From Taishania pollutisoli (GTDB taxonomy: Bacteria; Bacteroidota; Bacteroidia; Flavobacteriales_D; Crocinitomicaceae): a DNA stretch of 64,000 bases. The position numbers and the translations under genes are program-made. The DNA is taken from positions 124,001 to 188,000 of the forward strand of contig NZ_JACVEL010000003.1 of assembly GCF_014518315.1 (NCBI RefSeq), in the 5' to 3' direction. The number at the start of each line of letters is the position of its first letter. The stretch's first letter is position 1. Below are positions 36,909 through 47,127 of the stretch, piece by piece. Below the pieces are notes generated by a model that saw only the letters and a program-made list of their open reading frames with translations, ran no database searches and was not told the origin of the DNA.

Positions 36909-39900
36909 ATGTTTAAATTTTTAAAGAAATTAAGAAGTAACGAAATAGATTTCAGACCCTATCGTCAGAAAGAAAATGATTTTAAGCGATTGGCATACAT
37001 TAATTTGGTGGTATGCCTGCTCATCAGTCCTTTCTTTTGCTACCTGGTTAAAGATACTGAAATATCCATCACCTATTTTTACCTGGGGCTCTCGTATACA
37101 CTGATTTTTCCGTTGTACATCGCTTTTTGCTGGTATGTGCCGTATTTCAGAAATAAATTGTTCTTTTTCTTTATTTTTCATGTATTCGGGATGACATTTT
37201 TTGCATTCCTGGATCTTGTTGAACACAATTTCAGAATCATTGATCTGTACAGTTTTTACTGTTTATTTGCGATCAGTATTTTTGTCATTCAGCGGTTCTA
37301 TTTCGGAATGGTTTATATTGTTTTTGTATTGACCATGCTTGTTTACTCGTTCCAGTTTGTCAATGATGAACAACCGATTTCGAAAGAGCTGATGCTTGGT
37401 TTTATCAGCGCCCTTTCGTTGTCCGGACTTCTGGCATTGTATGCACGTAACAGGATGCTCTTATCCATTTTTGATTTCAATAGCTACCTGAAGAAACTTT
37501 CACAAGGAGATAAATTTGGTTTTTTCTTGTTTAAAGTTGAAAATGACCGGGTGAAGATCCTTGATTACGATGAAAATATCGGTGTAACCTTAACTGGTAA
37601 GGAGAACAATACCAAAGATGAATTTTCTGAAATTTTCAATGAGAAACTCACGAAGAATGATATCAAAAACCTGCTTTCTCTGAATGAAGATCAGTACATC
37701 ACCAAAATTGTTAAGATCAATGAAAATAATTTTGAGCTGATTCTTTCCACTATCAAATTACACAAGAAAGATTACTTCCTGGTGAAAACCAATAACGTAA
37801 CTGAACGAATCAAAGAACAGGAAGAACTGATCCTGAGCGAAGAAAAATACAGAAACCTGTACAATGAAAACCAGGCCGGCGTTTTTACACTGAATCTTTC
37901 ATTCAACCTTGTCAACTACAATAAAACCTTTGAACAGATGTTTGAAGGAACATTCCAGATAGGAACTGTCTTTGTTGACGATGACGATGAAATGAAGGAG
38001 CTGCTTGATATCATTTCACAAAAGCAACGATTCAACAATTATCAAACACATTTTACATTAAAGAACGGAACCATTAAATGGCTTGTTTTTAACTTCTATT
38101 TTGATACCCAGAATAATCTGATTGAAGGTTCGGTAGTAGATGTATCAGAAATTCAGAAGGCCTCTAACGCACTTCGGAAAAGTGAAGAAAAATACAAATT
38201 GATTTACGAAGAATCCAACGATGCCATTTTACTCCTGGACGGCGATAAAGTAATTGATGTAAACAGAAGGGGAATGCAGCTCTTCGGTATTCCAAAGGAA
38301 GAATTTCTTGCAAGTGAGATTTGGGACCTTACCCACATGATGACGGATGAACTACAATCAAAACTTAAGCTCTATAAAAATAAGTTAAAACATTCCGGAA
38401 CAGTTAAGTTCAGCTGGATTTTTAAAGGAAGATTTAACCCGATAGAAGCAGAAGTAGCGATCGTTGAATTAATTATCGGAAGACAGGTGATTCACCAATG
38501 TGTGATTCATGATGTAACAGAAAAGAACAATACCATTCGGGCACTGGAAAAAAGTACACGTAACTTTCAATCCGTATTGGAAAGTACGCCGGAAGGAATT
38601 TTCATTTTAAAAGATGATACGATTTTATATGCCAACAATGAGGTGTATCAATTAACAGGAAAAGATTACATTGATGTTGCAACACTGTTTATTCCGGAAG
38701 ATCAGGTGCAGTTTGAACAGCTTTTACAGCAAAAAATAACAAGTAGAAAACCGATTCAAAGTCAGCTGAACCTTCAATTGAATGATGGATCCCTTTTGGT
38801 GGATCTGACAATTGTGAATACCATTTTTGGTGCTACGGAAGCGTTACTGATTATTATGAAAGACGTTTCCCTGCAGGTGAAATTATCCAAAGAAGTACTG
38901 CGGGCAGAGTTGGCCGAAGAGAATACTAAAAAATTAGAGAAGGAAATCAAGGAGCGTATAAAAACGGAAAAAGAGCTGGAAAACCTGTTGTTGAAGACAA
39001 AAGCTATTTACGATTCTTCTTCAAACATTTTCCTGATGACATTGGATTTGGAAGGAAGAATTACTTATTTCAACAAACACAGCCAGAATTATTTTGAAGG
39101 AATCATCGGTGAGGCAATTACGCAAGGGGTGAAAATCACAGATTATTTCAAGTCGTTGTTTAACCGATCTGAAATTCTTGTTTTTCAGGAGCTCCTGATC
39201 AAAGTGTTGAATGGAAAATCCAGGCAAATTGAGATTGAATTCAATAATAAAATTGAATCCAAATGGATTGAAATATTTATGAACCCGATTTATGATATTG
39301 AAGGTACGATCTCTGAAGTTTCACTAATGAGTCACGATATCACAATCAAAAAGCAAGCAGAGAAAGAAACATTTGAATCCCTGAAAGAAAAAGAAGTTCT
39401 ATTGAAAGAAATTCACCACCGGGTGAAAAATAACCTGCAGGTGATTTCGAGTATTCTCAACCTGCAAAGTTCATTTGTATACGATCCGAAAACATTGAGT
39501 ATTTTGCAGGAGAGCAGAAACAGGATCCGTTCGATGGCCATTATTCACGAAAACCTCTACCGGACGACTAATTTTTCATCCATTGATTTTGCAGGATACA
39601 TTAAAAACCTGGTAATTAATCTCAGCGCACTTTACCAACGGGAAGATTACAAAATAGACATTATTTACGACCTGCAGCAGGTTGAAATTTCACTGGACCA
39701 GGCGGTTCCTTCCGGTCTAATTATGAATGAACTGATTACTAATTCACTCAAGTACGCTTTTGTAAATAAACAGGTAAAAAAGAACCAATTGATCATTTCC
39801 ATGAAAGAGGAGGAAGGTATTATTTACCTGCGTGTAAAAGATAACGGTATCGGGCTTCCCGCCAATTTTGAAATAGGAAGAACGGATACACTGGGACTAC

Positions 39901-39995
39901 AGCTGGTTGTAACGCTTGTTGAACAATTAGATGCTTCTTTGGATTATAAAATTGATGGGGGAACTGATTTTTTAATTAGTTTTGAGAAGCTTTAG
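36909..39995 (+). CDS. Membrane-bound multi-PAS sensor kinase (HisKA_2 type)
   Basis: A 1028-residue sensor kinase. About six hydrophobic segments fill residues 30-185 and may form a sensory membrane domain. A linker of unclear type is followed by roughly four PAS domains (about 305-420, 428-545, 550-655 and 700-820; EEKYRNLYNENQAGVF, EEKYKLIYEESNDAIL and similar starts). The HisKA_2 domain has EIHHRVKNNLQVISSILNLQ with the acceptor at His836/837, then an HATPase with VPSGLIMNELITNSLKYAF and DNGIGLP. It is the partner of the LytTR regulator 11 bp downstream. The signal is unknown; multiple PAS domains suggest redox, light or ligand sensing. Confidence 0.92.
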   Translation: MFKFLKKLRSNEIDFRPYRQKENDFKRLAYINLVVCLLISPFFCYLVKDTEISITYFYLGLSYTLIFPLYIAFCWYVPYFRNKLFFFFIFHVFGMTFFAFLDLVEHNFRIIDLYSFYCLFAISIFVIQRFYFGMVYIVFVLTMLVYSFQFVNDEQPISKELMLGFISALSLSGLLALYARNRMLLSIFDFNSYLKKLSQGDKFGFFLFKVENDRVKILDYDENIGVTLTGKENNTKDEFSEIFNEKLTKNDIKNLLSLNEDQYITKIVKINENNFELILSTIKLHKKDYFLVKTNNVTERIKEQEELILSEEKYRNLYNENQAGVFTLNLSFNLVNYNKTFEQMFEGTFQIGTVFVDDDDEMKELLDIISQKQRFNNYQTHFTLKNGTIKWLVFNFYFDTQNNLIEGSVVDVSEIQKASNALRKSEEKYKLIYEESNDAILLLDGDKVIDVNRRGMQLFGIPKEEFLASEIWDLTHMMTDELQSKLKLYKNKLKHSGTVKFSWIFKGRFNPIEAEVAIVELIIGRQVIHQCVIHDVTEKNNTIRALEKSTRNFQSVLESTPEGIFILKDDTILYANNEVYQLTGKDYIDVATLFIPEDQVQFEQLLQQKITSRKPIQSQLNLQLNDGSLLVDLTIVNTIFGATEALLIIMKDVSLQVKLSKEVLRAELAEENTKKLEKEIKERIKTEKELENLLLKTKAIYDSSSNIFLMTLDLEGRITYFNKHSQNYFEGIIGEAITQGVKITDYFKSLFNRSEILVFQELLIKVLNGKSRQIEIEFNNKIESKWIEIFMNPIYDIEGTISEVSLMSHDITIKKQAEKETFESLKEKEVLLKEIHHRVKNNLQVISSILNLQSSFVYDPKTLSILQESRNRIRSMAIIHENLYRTTNFSSIDFAGYIKNLVINLSALYQREDYKIDIIYDLQQVEISLDQAVPSGLIMNELITNSLKYAFVNKQVKKNQLIISMKEEEGIIYLRVKDNGIGLPANFEIGRTDTLGLQLVVTLVEQLDASLDYKIDGGTDFLISFEKL

Positions 39996-40006
39996 GAATA
40001 AAATAA

Positions 40007-40765
40007 ATGGGAAAAATTAATGTTTTAGTCGTTGAGGATGAGTCAATTGTATCAAAAGATATTCAAAACAGCCTTACAAAATTAGGATATTGCGTTGTGG
40101 GTGCTGCTCCGAGCGGAGAAAAGGCCATTGAACTCGCAGAATCACTCCAACCGGATGTCATTTTGATGGACATTATGTTGAAAGGACAGATGAATGGAAT
40201 AGAAGCGGCAGACCATATTAAAAATGAATTTAAAATTCCCGTGATTTTTCTGACAGCTTATGCCGACAGCGCGACACTTTCAAAAGCAAAAATAACGGAG
40301 CCATACGGATACATTATCAAACCTTTCAAAGAAATAGACATTCACACTTCCATTGAGATGGCTATTTACAAGCATGGTAAAGAGCAAGAGGTCATTAAGG
40401 AACGTGATTTTTTGCATTCCCTGGTTGAAAATAAAGAAGCAAATACGACGGATTCCATTTTTATCAAAGCCAATAGTAAATTGATAAAGATCAATAAATC
40501 AAATATTTACTACATAGAAGCGTTGAAAGATTACGTAGTTATTCACACAAAAGATACCCGTTACACCATCCATTCTACTATGAAAGACATTGAAATCAAA
40601 ATGGGACTGGATGAATTTGTACGTGTTCACCGTTCATTCATTGTCAGACTGGACAAAATAGCATCGATTGATTTTCCAAATCTGTACCTGGAAGATGAAA
40701 AGAAAATGATTCCGATAGGTGGTTCTTACCGCGAAGAATTGAGCAACCGGATTAATATGATTTGA
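40007..40765 (+). CDS. LytTR-family response regulator (second copy in window)
   Basis: A 252-residue regulator. The receiver domain has acidic D11, acceptor D55 in ILMDIMLKGQMNGIEAA, Thr in FLTAYAD and Lys in IIKPF. The LytTR DNA-binding domain (about 150-250) has YYIEALKDYVVIHTKDTRYT and FVRVHRSFIVRL. It follows the multi-PAS kinase by 11 bp and is almost certainly its output. It differs clearly from the LytTR regulator at 2127-2870, so these are two separate systems. Confidence 0.95.
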   Translation: MGKINVLVVEDESIVSKDIQNSLTKLGYCVVGAAPSGEKAIELAESLQPDVILMDIMLKGQMNGIEAADHIKNEFKIPVIFLTAYADSATLSKAKITEPYGYIIKPFKEIDIHTSIEMAIYKHGKEQEVIKERDFLHSLVENKEANTTDSIFIKANSKLIKINKSNIYYIEALKDYVVIHTKDTRYTIHSTMKDIEIKMGLDEFVRVHRSFIVRLDKIASIDFPNLYLEDEKKMIPIGGSYREELSNRINMI

Positions 40766-40856
40766 GTAGTGTAACTTTAAATTTTTCTTAAATCTTTTAT
40801 CGTTCGTAAAATACTTCATAACTTAGTAAGTTTATATAAGTTATACGTAAACATAT

Positions 40857-43800
40857 ATGTCTGCTGCCGCGTTCGATAGACTGATTGACCAGATAGATTT
40901 ATTTATCCGTAAATTCTATAAAAATCAGATGATTAAAGGAATTATCTGGTTCATAGGAATTTTATTGGCTACGTTTTTAATTACAACAACCCTGGAATAT
41001 TTCGGGCGTTTCGGAACTCCGGTGAGAGCAGTATTGTTTTTTACATTTATCCTGACAAATGTATTCGTACTCATTAAATTTATCGTTGTTCCTGTATCAA
41101 AGCTGTATGCATTCGGAAAACGAATCAATCGCTATCAGGCGTCACAAATCATTGGTACGTTTTTTCCGGATGTTTCCGACCGGTTATTGAATACCTTGCA
41201 ATTAAATGATGACCTGACCGGACAAACAGGAAATATAGAACTCTTGCGTGCAAGTGTTCTGCAGCGTTCGGAAAGTTTATCCGCCATTCCTTTTTCGGAT
41301 GCGATTGATGTAAAGGAAAATTTGAAGTATGCAAAATGGGTCGCTCCTGTTTTCTTATTGTTTCTGATCCTTGCTGTTTTTTCTCCGGACTTGTTTACAG
41401 AAGGAAGTAAACGTGTGGTAAATTATTCGACAGTCTATGTTCCGGAAGCACCATTTAAATTTCAGTTACAGGATTTTAAAAAAGAAGTAGCCGAAGGAAG
41501 TGACATTGAACTCCAATTAAAACTGGTAGGGGAGGAGATTCCTCAAAAAGTCTATTTGATCTCTCCCCAGGGAAAACAATTAATGAACGTTTCAGGAAGA
41601 AATACATTTACTGCCGTTATACCAAAAGTGAGCGAGTCGGGAAGTTTTTACTTTGAAGCAAACGAATACACGAGTAAAGATTATGATTTTTCTATTTTTG
41701 GAAGGCCTGTTTTAGGACAATTCAAAGCAGAAATTATTTATCCGAAATACTTAGGGAAAAGCAATGAAATTATAAACAATGCAGGAGATATGATCGTTCC
41801 GGAAGGAGCAGTGGTTATCTGGAATGTAGTTACAAAAAATACACAACATGTTTCCGTTCAGTTGGGTGATTCAGTGATGAATTTCAGCAACCAGGGGTTC
41901 CGTTTTCAGAAAAAATTTAAAAACTCTTCGGTTGTATCATTGAAAATGAAGGGAAGTCAGATGAATGTAACCGATTCACTGAACTTTAATGTCAATGTCA
42001 TCAAAGATGCGTATCCTTCCATTCAGGTGGAAGAAGTAAAAGATTCCTTGTCGAAAAGCCTGCGTTTTTTCTCCGGAGTGGTCAGAGACGATAACGGACT
42101 TACTTCTCTTAAATTTGTATATACCATTACTTCAAAAAATGGTAAAAAACGAACTGAAACGTTACCGGTTCGCTCGGTTACCGGTCTGGAGATTCCATTT
42201 GATTTTGGAGTTGATTTTATGCGTGAAAACGTTCAACTGGAAGATCAAATAGAATATTACTTTGTTGTTTCAGACAACGATGGAGTGAACGGAAGTAAAT
42301 CGACACGTAGCAGAACGTTCCTGTACAAACTGCCTACATTGGAAGAATTAAACCAGGAACGGGAAAAAACACAGGAACAGGGAAAGGAAAACCTGGCTGA
42401 TTTACTCAATAAAACGAAAGATTTTCAGAAAGATCTGGAGCGTTTGCAGAAAGATTTATTGAATTCCAAAGCTTCTGATTGGAAGCAAAAGAACCAGTTG
42501 AACCAATTGAAAAATCAACATTCCGATTTATTGAAATCCCTGGAGCAAACCAAAGAAATGTTGCAGCATAGCTCAGAAGAAAAACAGCAACTTTCCCAGG
42601 AAGATGAATCTTTTCTGGAAAAACAACAGATGATAGAAGAACTTCTGAACCAGCTCATGGATGACGAACTTCGCAAATTACTGGATGATCTTGATAAATT
42701 ACTGGAACAAAATAACAAGGAAGGACAGCAGAAAGCACTGGATGAAATGAAAATGTCTTCCGAAGAAATGAACAAGCAATTGGACAGAAGCCTGGAAATG
42801 CTCAAAAAGATGCAGGTGGATGAGAAAATTGATGCGATCGAAAAAGAATTGCAGAAGTTAGCCGAACAGCAGGAAAAATTACAACAAGAAATTGAGTCAA
42901 AAAAATTGACAAAAGAAGCTGCTGAAGACAAACAAAAAGACATCAATGATCAATTTGATCAGCTGAAAGACGATTTGGATAAGTTGGATGAGCTAAATAA
43001 AGAACTCAACCGACCAATGGACTTACCTTCTACAGAAGAGAAAGAACAATCTATTCAGAAAGAATTAAACGACGCGAAAGAAAATTTATCAAAAGGAAAA
43101 GAAAGTAAAGCGGGACAAAACCAGAAGTCAGCATCTGAACAGATGAAAGAACTGGCCGAGCAAATGGATAAAGCGCAGCAAGATTCAAACAAACAGCAAC
43201 AGGGAGAAGACATGGAATTGTTGCGTGAAATTCTGGAATCACTCGTTACCTTGAGCCTGGATCAGGAAGCAGTCATGAATCGTTTTTCTTCCATTCAGCA
43301 GAATGATCCGAATTACCGGAGATATGCACGTGAACAGCGAACGATTGTCGACAACACAATTCCTGTAAGCGATAGTTTGTATGAACTGGCTAAACGCCAA
43401 CCGATGCTTTCTAAGTTTGTAGATGAGGAACTCAGAGGGATTAAGTCCAATCAAAAATTAGCGTTGGATGGAATAGGAGAACGTAAGATGAGAGAAATTT
43501 CTTCCCACCAGCAATTGGCAATGACTTCGTACAATAACCTGGCTCTGATGTTGAATGAATCTCTTCAGAAGATGCAGCAGCAAATGCAGCAAATGATGAA
43601 ACAGCAGGGATCAGGATCTTGTGAAAATCCGGGAGGTAGTGGAAAACCAAGTCCGGGAAGCGGGCAGGGGATGGGCAACATGAAAGAAATGCTCAAAAAA
43701 CAATTGGAGCAGTTGGAAAAAGGATCGAATCCGGGAGGTAAAAAACCGGGAGATGCACCTGGTGAAAAACAAGGAGAAGGAAGTGGTTTTGGATTGGGGA

Positions 43801-44219
43801 ATAAAGAAATCGCTAAGATGGCAGCTGAGCAAAGTGCGATTCGTCAGAAGCTGGAGCAGTTAAAAAATGAATTAAACAAAGAAGGAAAGGGTGCCGGAAA
43901 TCAATTGAATCCTTTACTGAAAGAATTGGAAAAACAACAGGATGATTTGGTGAATAAACGATTCTCTCCTGAATTTATCCGTCGCCAGCAAGATATTTTA
44001 ACGCGTTTATTGGAATCCGAAAAAGCATTGAGAGAGCGTGGCTTCGAAGAAAAAAGAGAATCCAATGAAGGAAAAAATCAAAATAATAGTAACCTAATTC
44101 GTTTTGATCAGTATAACAAGGAGAAATTGAAGCAAATTGAATTGTTGCGAACAGTTGATCCGGTTTACAATAAATATTACAAGGACAAAGCCAATCAATA
44201 CTTCAATTCTGTTTTGTAG
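40857..44219 (+). CDS. Large DUF4175-like membrane protein with long coiled coil
   Basis: A 1120-residue protein. Membrane helices are at about 26-47, 56-78 and 157-177, then a beta-rich periplasmic or extracytoplasmic part (about 190-490). A very long Gln/Glu/Lys-rich coiled coil spans about 500-830. A Gly/Pro/Ser-rich linker (PGGSGKPSPGSGQG near 923-937) precedes another helical region with RRQQDILTRLLESE. This layout is that of the DUF4175-type proteins of Bacteroidota, whose function is unknown. It is followed by an RsbW-like ATPase, ybeY and mnmG on the same strand. The length and repeats suggest a structural or envelope-spanning role. Confidence 0.85.
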   Translation: MSAAAFDRLIDQIDLFIRKFYKNQMIKGIIWFIGILLATFLITTTLEYFGRFGTPVRAVLFFTFILTNVFVLIKFIVVPVSKLYAFGKRINRYQASQIIGTFFPDVSDRLLNTLQLNDDLTGQTGNIELLRASVLQRSESLSAIPFSDAIDVKENLKYAKWVAPVFLLFLILAVFSPDLFTEGSKRVVNYSTVYVPEAPFKFQLQDFKKEVAEGSDIELQLKLVGEEIPQKVYLISPQGKQLMNVSGRNTFTAVIPKVSESGSFYFEANEYTSKDYDFSIFGRPVLGQFKAEIIYPKYLGKSNEIINNAGDMIVPEGAVVIWNVVTKNTQHVSVQLGDSVMNFSNQGFRFQKKFKNSSVVSLKMKGSQMNVTDSLNFNVNVIKDAYPSIQVEEVKDSLSKSLRFFSGVVRDDNGLTSLKFVYTITSKNGKKRTETLPVRSVTGLEIPFDFGVDFMRENVQLEDQIEYYFVVSDNDGVNGSKSTRSRTFLYKLPTLEELNQEREKTQEQGKENLADLLNKTKDFQKDLERLQKDLLNSKASDWKQKNQLNQLKNQHSDLLKSLEQTKEMLQHSSEEKQQLSQEDESFLEKQQMIEELLNQLMDDELRKLLDDLDKLLEQNNKEGQQKALDEMKMSSEEMNKQLDRSLEMLKKMQVDEKIDAIEKELQKLAEQQEKLQQEIESKKLTKEAAEDKQKDINDQFDQLKDDLDKLDELNKELNRPMDLPSTEEKEQSIQKELNDAKENLSKGKESKAGQNQKSASEQMKELAEQMDKAQQDSNKQQQGEDMELLREILESLVTLSLDQEAVMNRFSSIQQNDPNYRRYAREQRTIVDNTIPVSDSLYELAKRQPMLSKFVDEELRGIKSNQKLALDGIGERKMREISSHQQLAMTSYNNLALMLNESLQKMQQQMQQMMKQQGSGSCENPGGSGKPSPGSGQGMGNMKEMLKKQLEQLEKGSNPGGKKPGDAPGEKQGEGSGFGLGNKEIAKMAAEQSAIRQKLEQLKNELNKEGKGAGNQLNPLLKELEKQQDDLVNKRFSPEFIRRQQDILTRLLESEKALRERGFEEKRESNEGKNQNNSNLIRFDQYNKEKLKQIELLRTVDPVYNKYYKDKANQYFNSVL

Positions 44220-44248
44220 AATAGTTTGTTTGATTTATACGAATAAAA

Positions 44249-44659
44249 ATGAAGGAAGGCTTTACCGTAATAGAAGAATTATCCATTCCGTCCAATTTTG
44301 AATCCATGCCAAAAGTAGAAACACTCATCGATACAGTTTGTTTCAAAATGGGAGTGGGAGAAAGTTTCGGAAATGTATTGATTGCAGTTACTGAAGCTGT
44401 CAATAATGCCATTTTACATGGAAATAGAAACACAACCAACGCCCAGGTATTTATCAAGTCTGCCGAAAACCCGGGGTCTTTCTGTTTTAGTGTGGAAGAT
44501 GAAGGAATGGGATTTGATTATACGACATTACCTGATCCGACGGCTCCTGAAAACCTGGAAAAGGAAAATGGACGAGGCATTTTTCTGATGAAAAACCTGG
44601 CAGATGAAGTTGAATTTGAAAACAACGGTAAACGGGTAATCATCTATTTTAATAAATAA
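44249..44659 (+). CDS. RsbW-like ATP-binding protein (anti-sigma factor type)
   Basis: A 136-residue HATPase_c_2 protein. N box: AVTEAVNNAILHGNRN; G1 box: VEDEGMGFDY; G2 box: NGRGIFLMKNLADEVEF. These are the ATP-binding motifs of serine-protein-kinase anti-sigma factors such as RsbW and SpoIIAB, without a membrane or receiver part. No anti-anti-sigma (STAS) gene or sigma factor lies beside it, so its partner is unknown. It sits 29 bp after the DUF4175-like gene. Confidence 0.88.
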   Translation: MKEGFTVIEELSIPSNFESMPKVETLIDTVCFKMGVGESFGNVLIAVTEAVNNAILHGNRNTTNAQVFIKSAENPGSFCFSVEDEGMGFDYTTLPDPTAPENLEKENGRGIFLMKNLADEVEFENNGKRVIIYFNK

Positions 44660-44697
44660 ACTGCGTTTCTTACAGTGATAAATAGAATACTCCTTTT

Positions 44698-45111
44698 ATG
44701 ATAGATATTTTTTTTGAAGAAATAGAGACTTTAACAGAACTGAACCCCGATTTTTATGAATCCTGGTTGGATCAGGTGGCAAACCTTGAAAAGAAAAAGT
44801 TGGGAGATATTTCTTTGATTTTTACTTCTGATGAACATTTGTTGACCGTTAATCAGCAATACCTGGATCACGATTATTATACAGATATTATCACGTTTGA
44901 TTATTCGGAAGACGACTTTGTAAGTGGTGATTTATTTATTTCTGTCGATCGCGTGAGTGAAAATGCAGTAGAAAATAACGTTTCTTTTTTGCATGAATTG
45001 AATCGGGTAGTGGTTCATGGTGTTTTACATCTGTGTGGGTATAAAGATAAATCAGAATCTGAAGAACAGATGATGCGTGCGAAAGAAGATCAAATGTTAC
45101 AATTAATTTAA
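44698..45111 (+). CDS. ybeY: Endoribonuclease YbeY (16S rRNA maturation)
   Basis: A 137-residue metal-dependent RNase involved in 16S rRNA 3' maturation and ribosome quality control. The zinc motif is HGVLHLCGYKD with H107 and H111, but the third position is Asp117 instead of the usual His (H-G-x-L-H-L-x-G-Y-D-H). The same Asp occurs widely in Bacteroidota, so it probably still binds metal. TDIITFDYSEDDFVSGDLFIS is the other conserved part. It precedes a spacer with two parS sites and mnmG. Confidence 0.94.
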   Translation: MIDIFFEEIETLTELNPDFYESWLDQVANLEKKKLGDISLIFTSDEHLLTVNQQYLDHDYYTDIITFDYSEDDFVSGDLFISVDRVSENAVENNVSFLHELNRVVVHGVLHLCGYKDKSESEEQMMRAKEDQMLQLI

Positions 45112-45117
45112 TTGTAA

Positions 45118-45133
45118 TGTTTCACGTGAAACA
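45118..45133. other. parS: parS centromere site 1 (perfect)
   Basis: TGTTTCACGTGAAACA is exactly the 16-bp ParB-binding parS consensus (TGTTnCACGTGAAACA). It starts 7 bp after the ybeY stop. Confidence 0.93.
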
Positions 45134-45195
45134 TTACTATGCATAAACACTGTTTTTATTCTGTTCGTTTTTTATTTTATCTCTTGGTTTTTATC

Positions 45196-45203
45196 TAATT
45201 TTG
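45196..45203 (+). promoter_or_regulatory. -7 promoter element (TAATTTTG) of mnmG
   Basis: Exact match to TAnnTTTG, between the two parS sites and 52 bp before the mnmG start. A clear -33 element is missing. If used, parS site 2 would lie in the mnmG leader. Confidence 0.45.
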
Positions 45204-45225
45204 TACTTTATTTTTCACGGGAGAT

Positions 45226-45241
45226 TGTTTCACGTGAAACA
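45226..45241. other. parS: parS centromere site 2 (perfect)
   Basis: A second exact TGTTTCACGTGAAACA, 108 bp after the first and 14 bp before the mnmG start codon. Confidence 0.93.
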
Positions 45242-45255
45242 TTTTAAAATTTCGA

Positions 45256-47127
45256 ATGTTAAAAGAATACGATATAATTGTTGTGGGTGCCGGTCATGCC
45301 GGTTGTGAGGCTGCAAATGCTGCTGCTAAGATGGGATGTAGTGTGTTGTTGGTGACAATGAATATGAATACCATTGCTCAGATGAGCTGTAACCCGGCAA
45401 TGGGTGGAGTGGCAAAAGGACAAATTGTCCGGGAAATTGATGCATTGGGAGGAGGTTCTGGGATTGTTTCCGATTTGAGTGCAATTCAGTTCCGAATGCT
45501 CAACCTGTCAAAAGGACCTGCGATGTGGTCGCCGCGCACGCAAAATGATCGTATGAAGTTTGCAGAGGAATGGCGTTTGTTGCTGGAACGAAATCCGAAT
45601 GTGGATTTCTGGCAGGACATGTGCAACGGGTTGATCGTGGAAGGGGATAAAATTGTGGGAGTGAAAACTCAGATGGGAATTGAAATCCGATCAAAGGCCG
45701 TTGTGTTGACAAACGGTACATTTTTGAATGGATTGATTCACCTGGGAGAAAAACAATTTGGCGGAGGACGTGCAGCAGAAAAAGCAGCGACTGGAATCAC
45801 TGAAGATTTGATTCAGTTCGGATTTGAATCCGGAAGAATGAAAACAGGAACCCCCCCCCGTGTGGATGGACGATCTCTGGATTACTCTAAAATGGAAGAA
45901 CAACCCGGAGATGAAAATCCTTCCAAATTCAGTTATGGAAATACAAAAGCATTGGAAGTACAACGACCATGTCACATCACGTACACCAATACGGAAACAC
46001 ATGAATTGTTGCGAACCGGTTTTGACCGATCACCAATGTTCAATGGAGCAATCAAAAGTACGGGACCAAGATATTGTCCGAGTATTGAAGATAAAATCAA
46101 TCGCTTTGCTGACCGGGACCGCCACCAGATTTTTGTGGAACCGGAAGGGTGGAATACCGTCGAGATTTATGTAAACGGGTTTAGTACCTCCCTGCCGGAA
46201 GAAGTGCAGTTGGCTGCGATGAAAACAATTCCCGGATTTGAACAAGTGAGAATGTTCCGACCGGGATATGCCATCGAATACGATTATTTTCCGCCAACGC
46301 AATTAAAGCACACACTGGAAACTAAACTGATCGAAAATCTTTATTTTGCCGGACAAATCAATGGTACTACCGGGTATGAAGAAGCAGCAAGTCAGGGATT
46401 GATGGCAGGAATCAATGCGGCCAGAAAAATCAAAGAAGAAAGTCCGTTTATCCTCACACGGAACGAAGCATATATCGGTGTGTTGATTGATGACCTGATT
46501 ACAAAAGGAACGAAAGAACCATACCGGATGTTTACCAGTCGTGCGGAATACCGGATTTTGTTGCGTCAGGACAATGCAGATATTCGTCTGACACCTTTGG
46601 CGCATGCCATCGGACTACAGGATGATGAAGCATTGAGAAGGGTAGAGGAGAAACTCAAAGGAACGGAAGCATTGAAGCAATCGTTGAGAAAGGAAGGAGT
46701 AACCCCGGATGTGATTAATCCAGTGCTGAGAGAAAAAAGCAGTTCGGAAGTTTCCCAGCAGGTGAAACTGAGTTCACTGATTTCACGCCCGAACATAGGG
46801 ATGGAAGATTTACTGCCCGTAAGCAATGAATCAAAGGTACTGGCTCAGGAATTGACGGCTGTACACCCGGATATCGTTATGCAGACAGAAATTCAGTTGA
46901 AGTATGAAGGATACATTCAGCGGGAAGAAGAAGTGGCTGCAAAAATGAGTCGACTGGAAGATGTCAAAATTCCGGATTCGATGGATTATTTTTCCTTGAA
47001 AAGTATTTCATCCGAATCAAAAGAAAAGTTGACAAAAATCCGACCGGCAACCATCGGACAAGCATCACGGATTTCAGGAGTGAGTCCGAGTGATATTTCT
47101 GTTTTGTTGATTACTTTAGGAAGGTAA
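45256..47127 (+). CDS. mnmG: tRNA uridine 5-carboxymethylaminomethyl modification enzyme MnmG (GidA)
   Basis: A 623-residue FAD protein that with MnmE modifies the wobble uridine U34 of several tRNAs. The FAD-binding motif is [19 protein letters not shown] (10-28). GidA-specific stretches are [22 protein letters not shown] and [17 protein letters not shown], then [20 protein letters not shown], with a helical MnmE-binding C-terminus. MnmE is not in the window. The two parS sites lie in its upstream spacer. The TGTPPR codons contain a run of nine C (45851-45859), unusual in this AT-rich genome. Confidence 0.97.
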   Translation: MLKEYDIIVVGAGHAGCEAANAAAKMGCSVLLVTMNMNTIAQMSCNPAMGGVAKGQIVREIDALGGGSGIVSDLSAIQFRMLNLSKGPAMWSPRTQNDRMKFAEEWRLLLERNPNVDFWQDMCNGLIVEGDKIVGVKTQMGIEIRSKAVVLTNGTFLNGLIHLGEKQFGGGRAAEKAATGITEDLIQFGFESGRMKTGTPPRVDGRSLDYSKMEEQPGDENPSKFSYGNTKALEVQRPCHITYTNTETHELLRTGFDRSPMFNGAIKSTGPRYCPSIEDKINRFADRDRHQIFVEPEGWNTVEIYVNGFSTSLPEEVQLAAMKTIPGFEQVRMFRPGYAIEYDYFPPTQLKHTLETKLIENLYFAGQINGTTGYEEAASQGLMAGINAARKIKEESPFILTRNEAYIGVLIDDLITKGTKEPYRMFTSRAEYRILLRQDNADIRLTPLAHAIGLQDDEALRRVEEKLKGTEALKQSLRKEGVTPDVINPVLREKSSSEVSQQVKLSSLISRPNIGMEDLLPVSNESKVLAQELTAVHPDIVMQTEIQLKYEGYIQREEEVAAKMSRLEDVKIPDSMDYFSLKSISSESKEKLTKIRPATIGQASRISGVSPSDISVLLITLGR

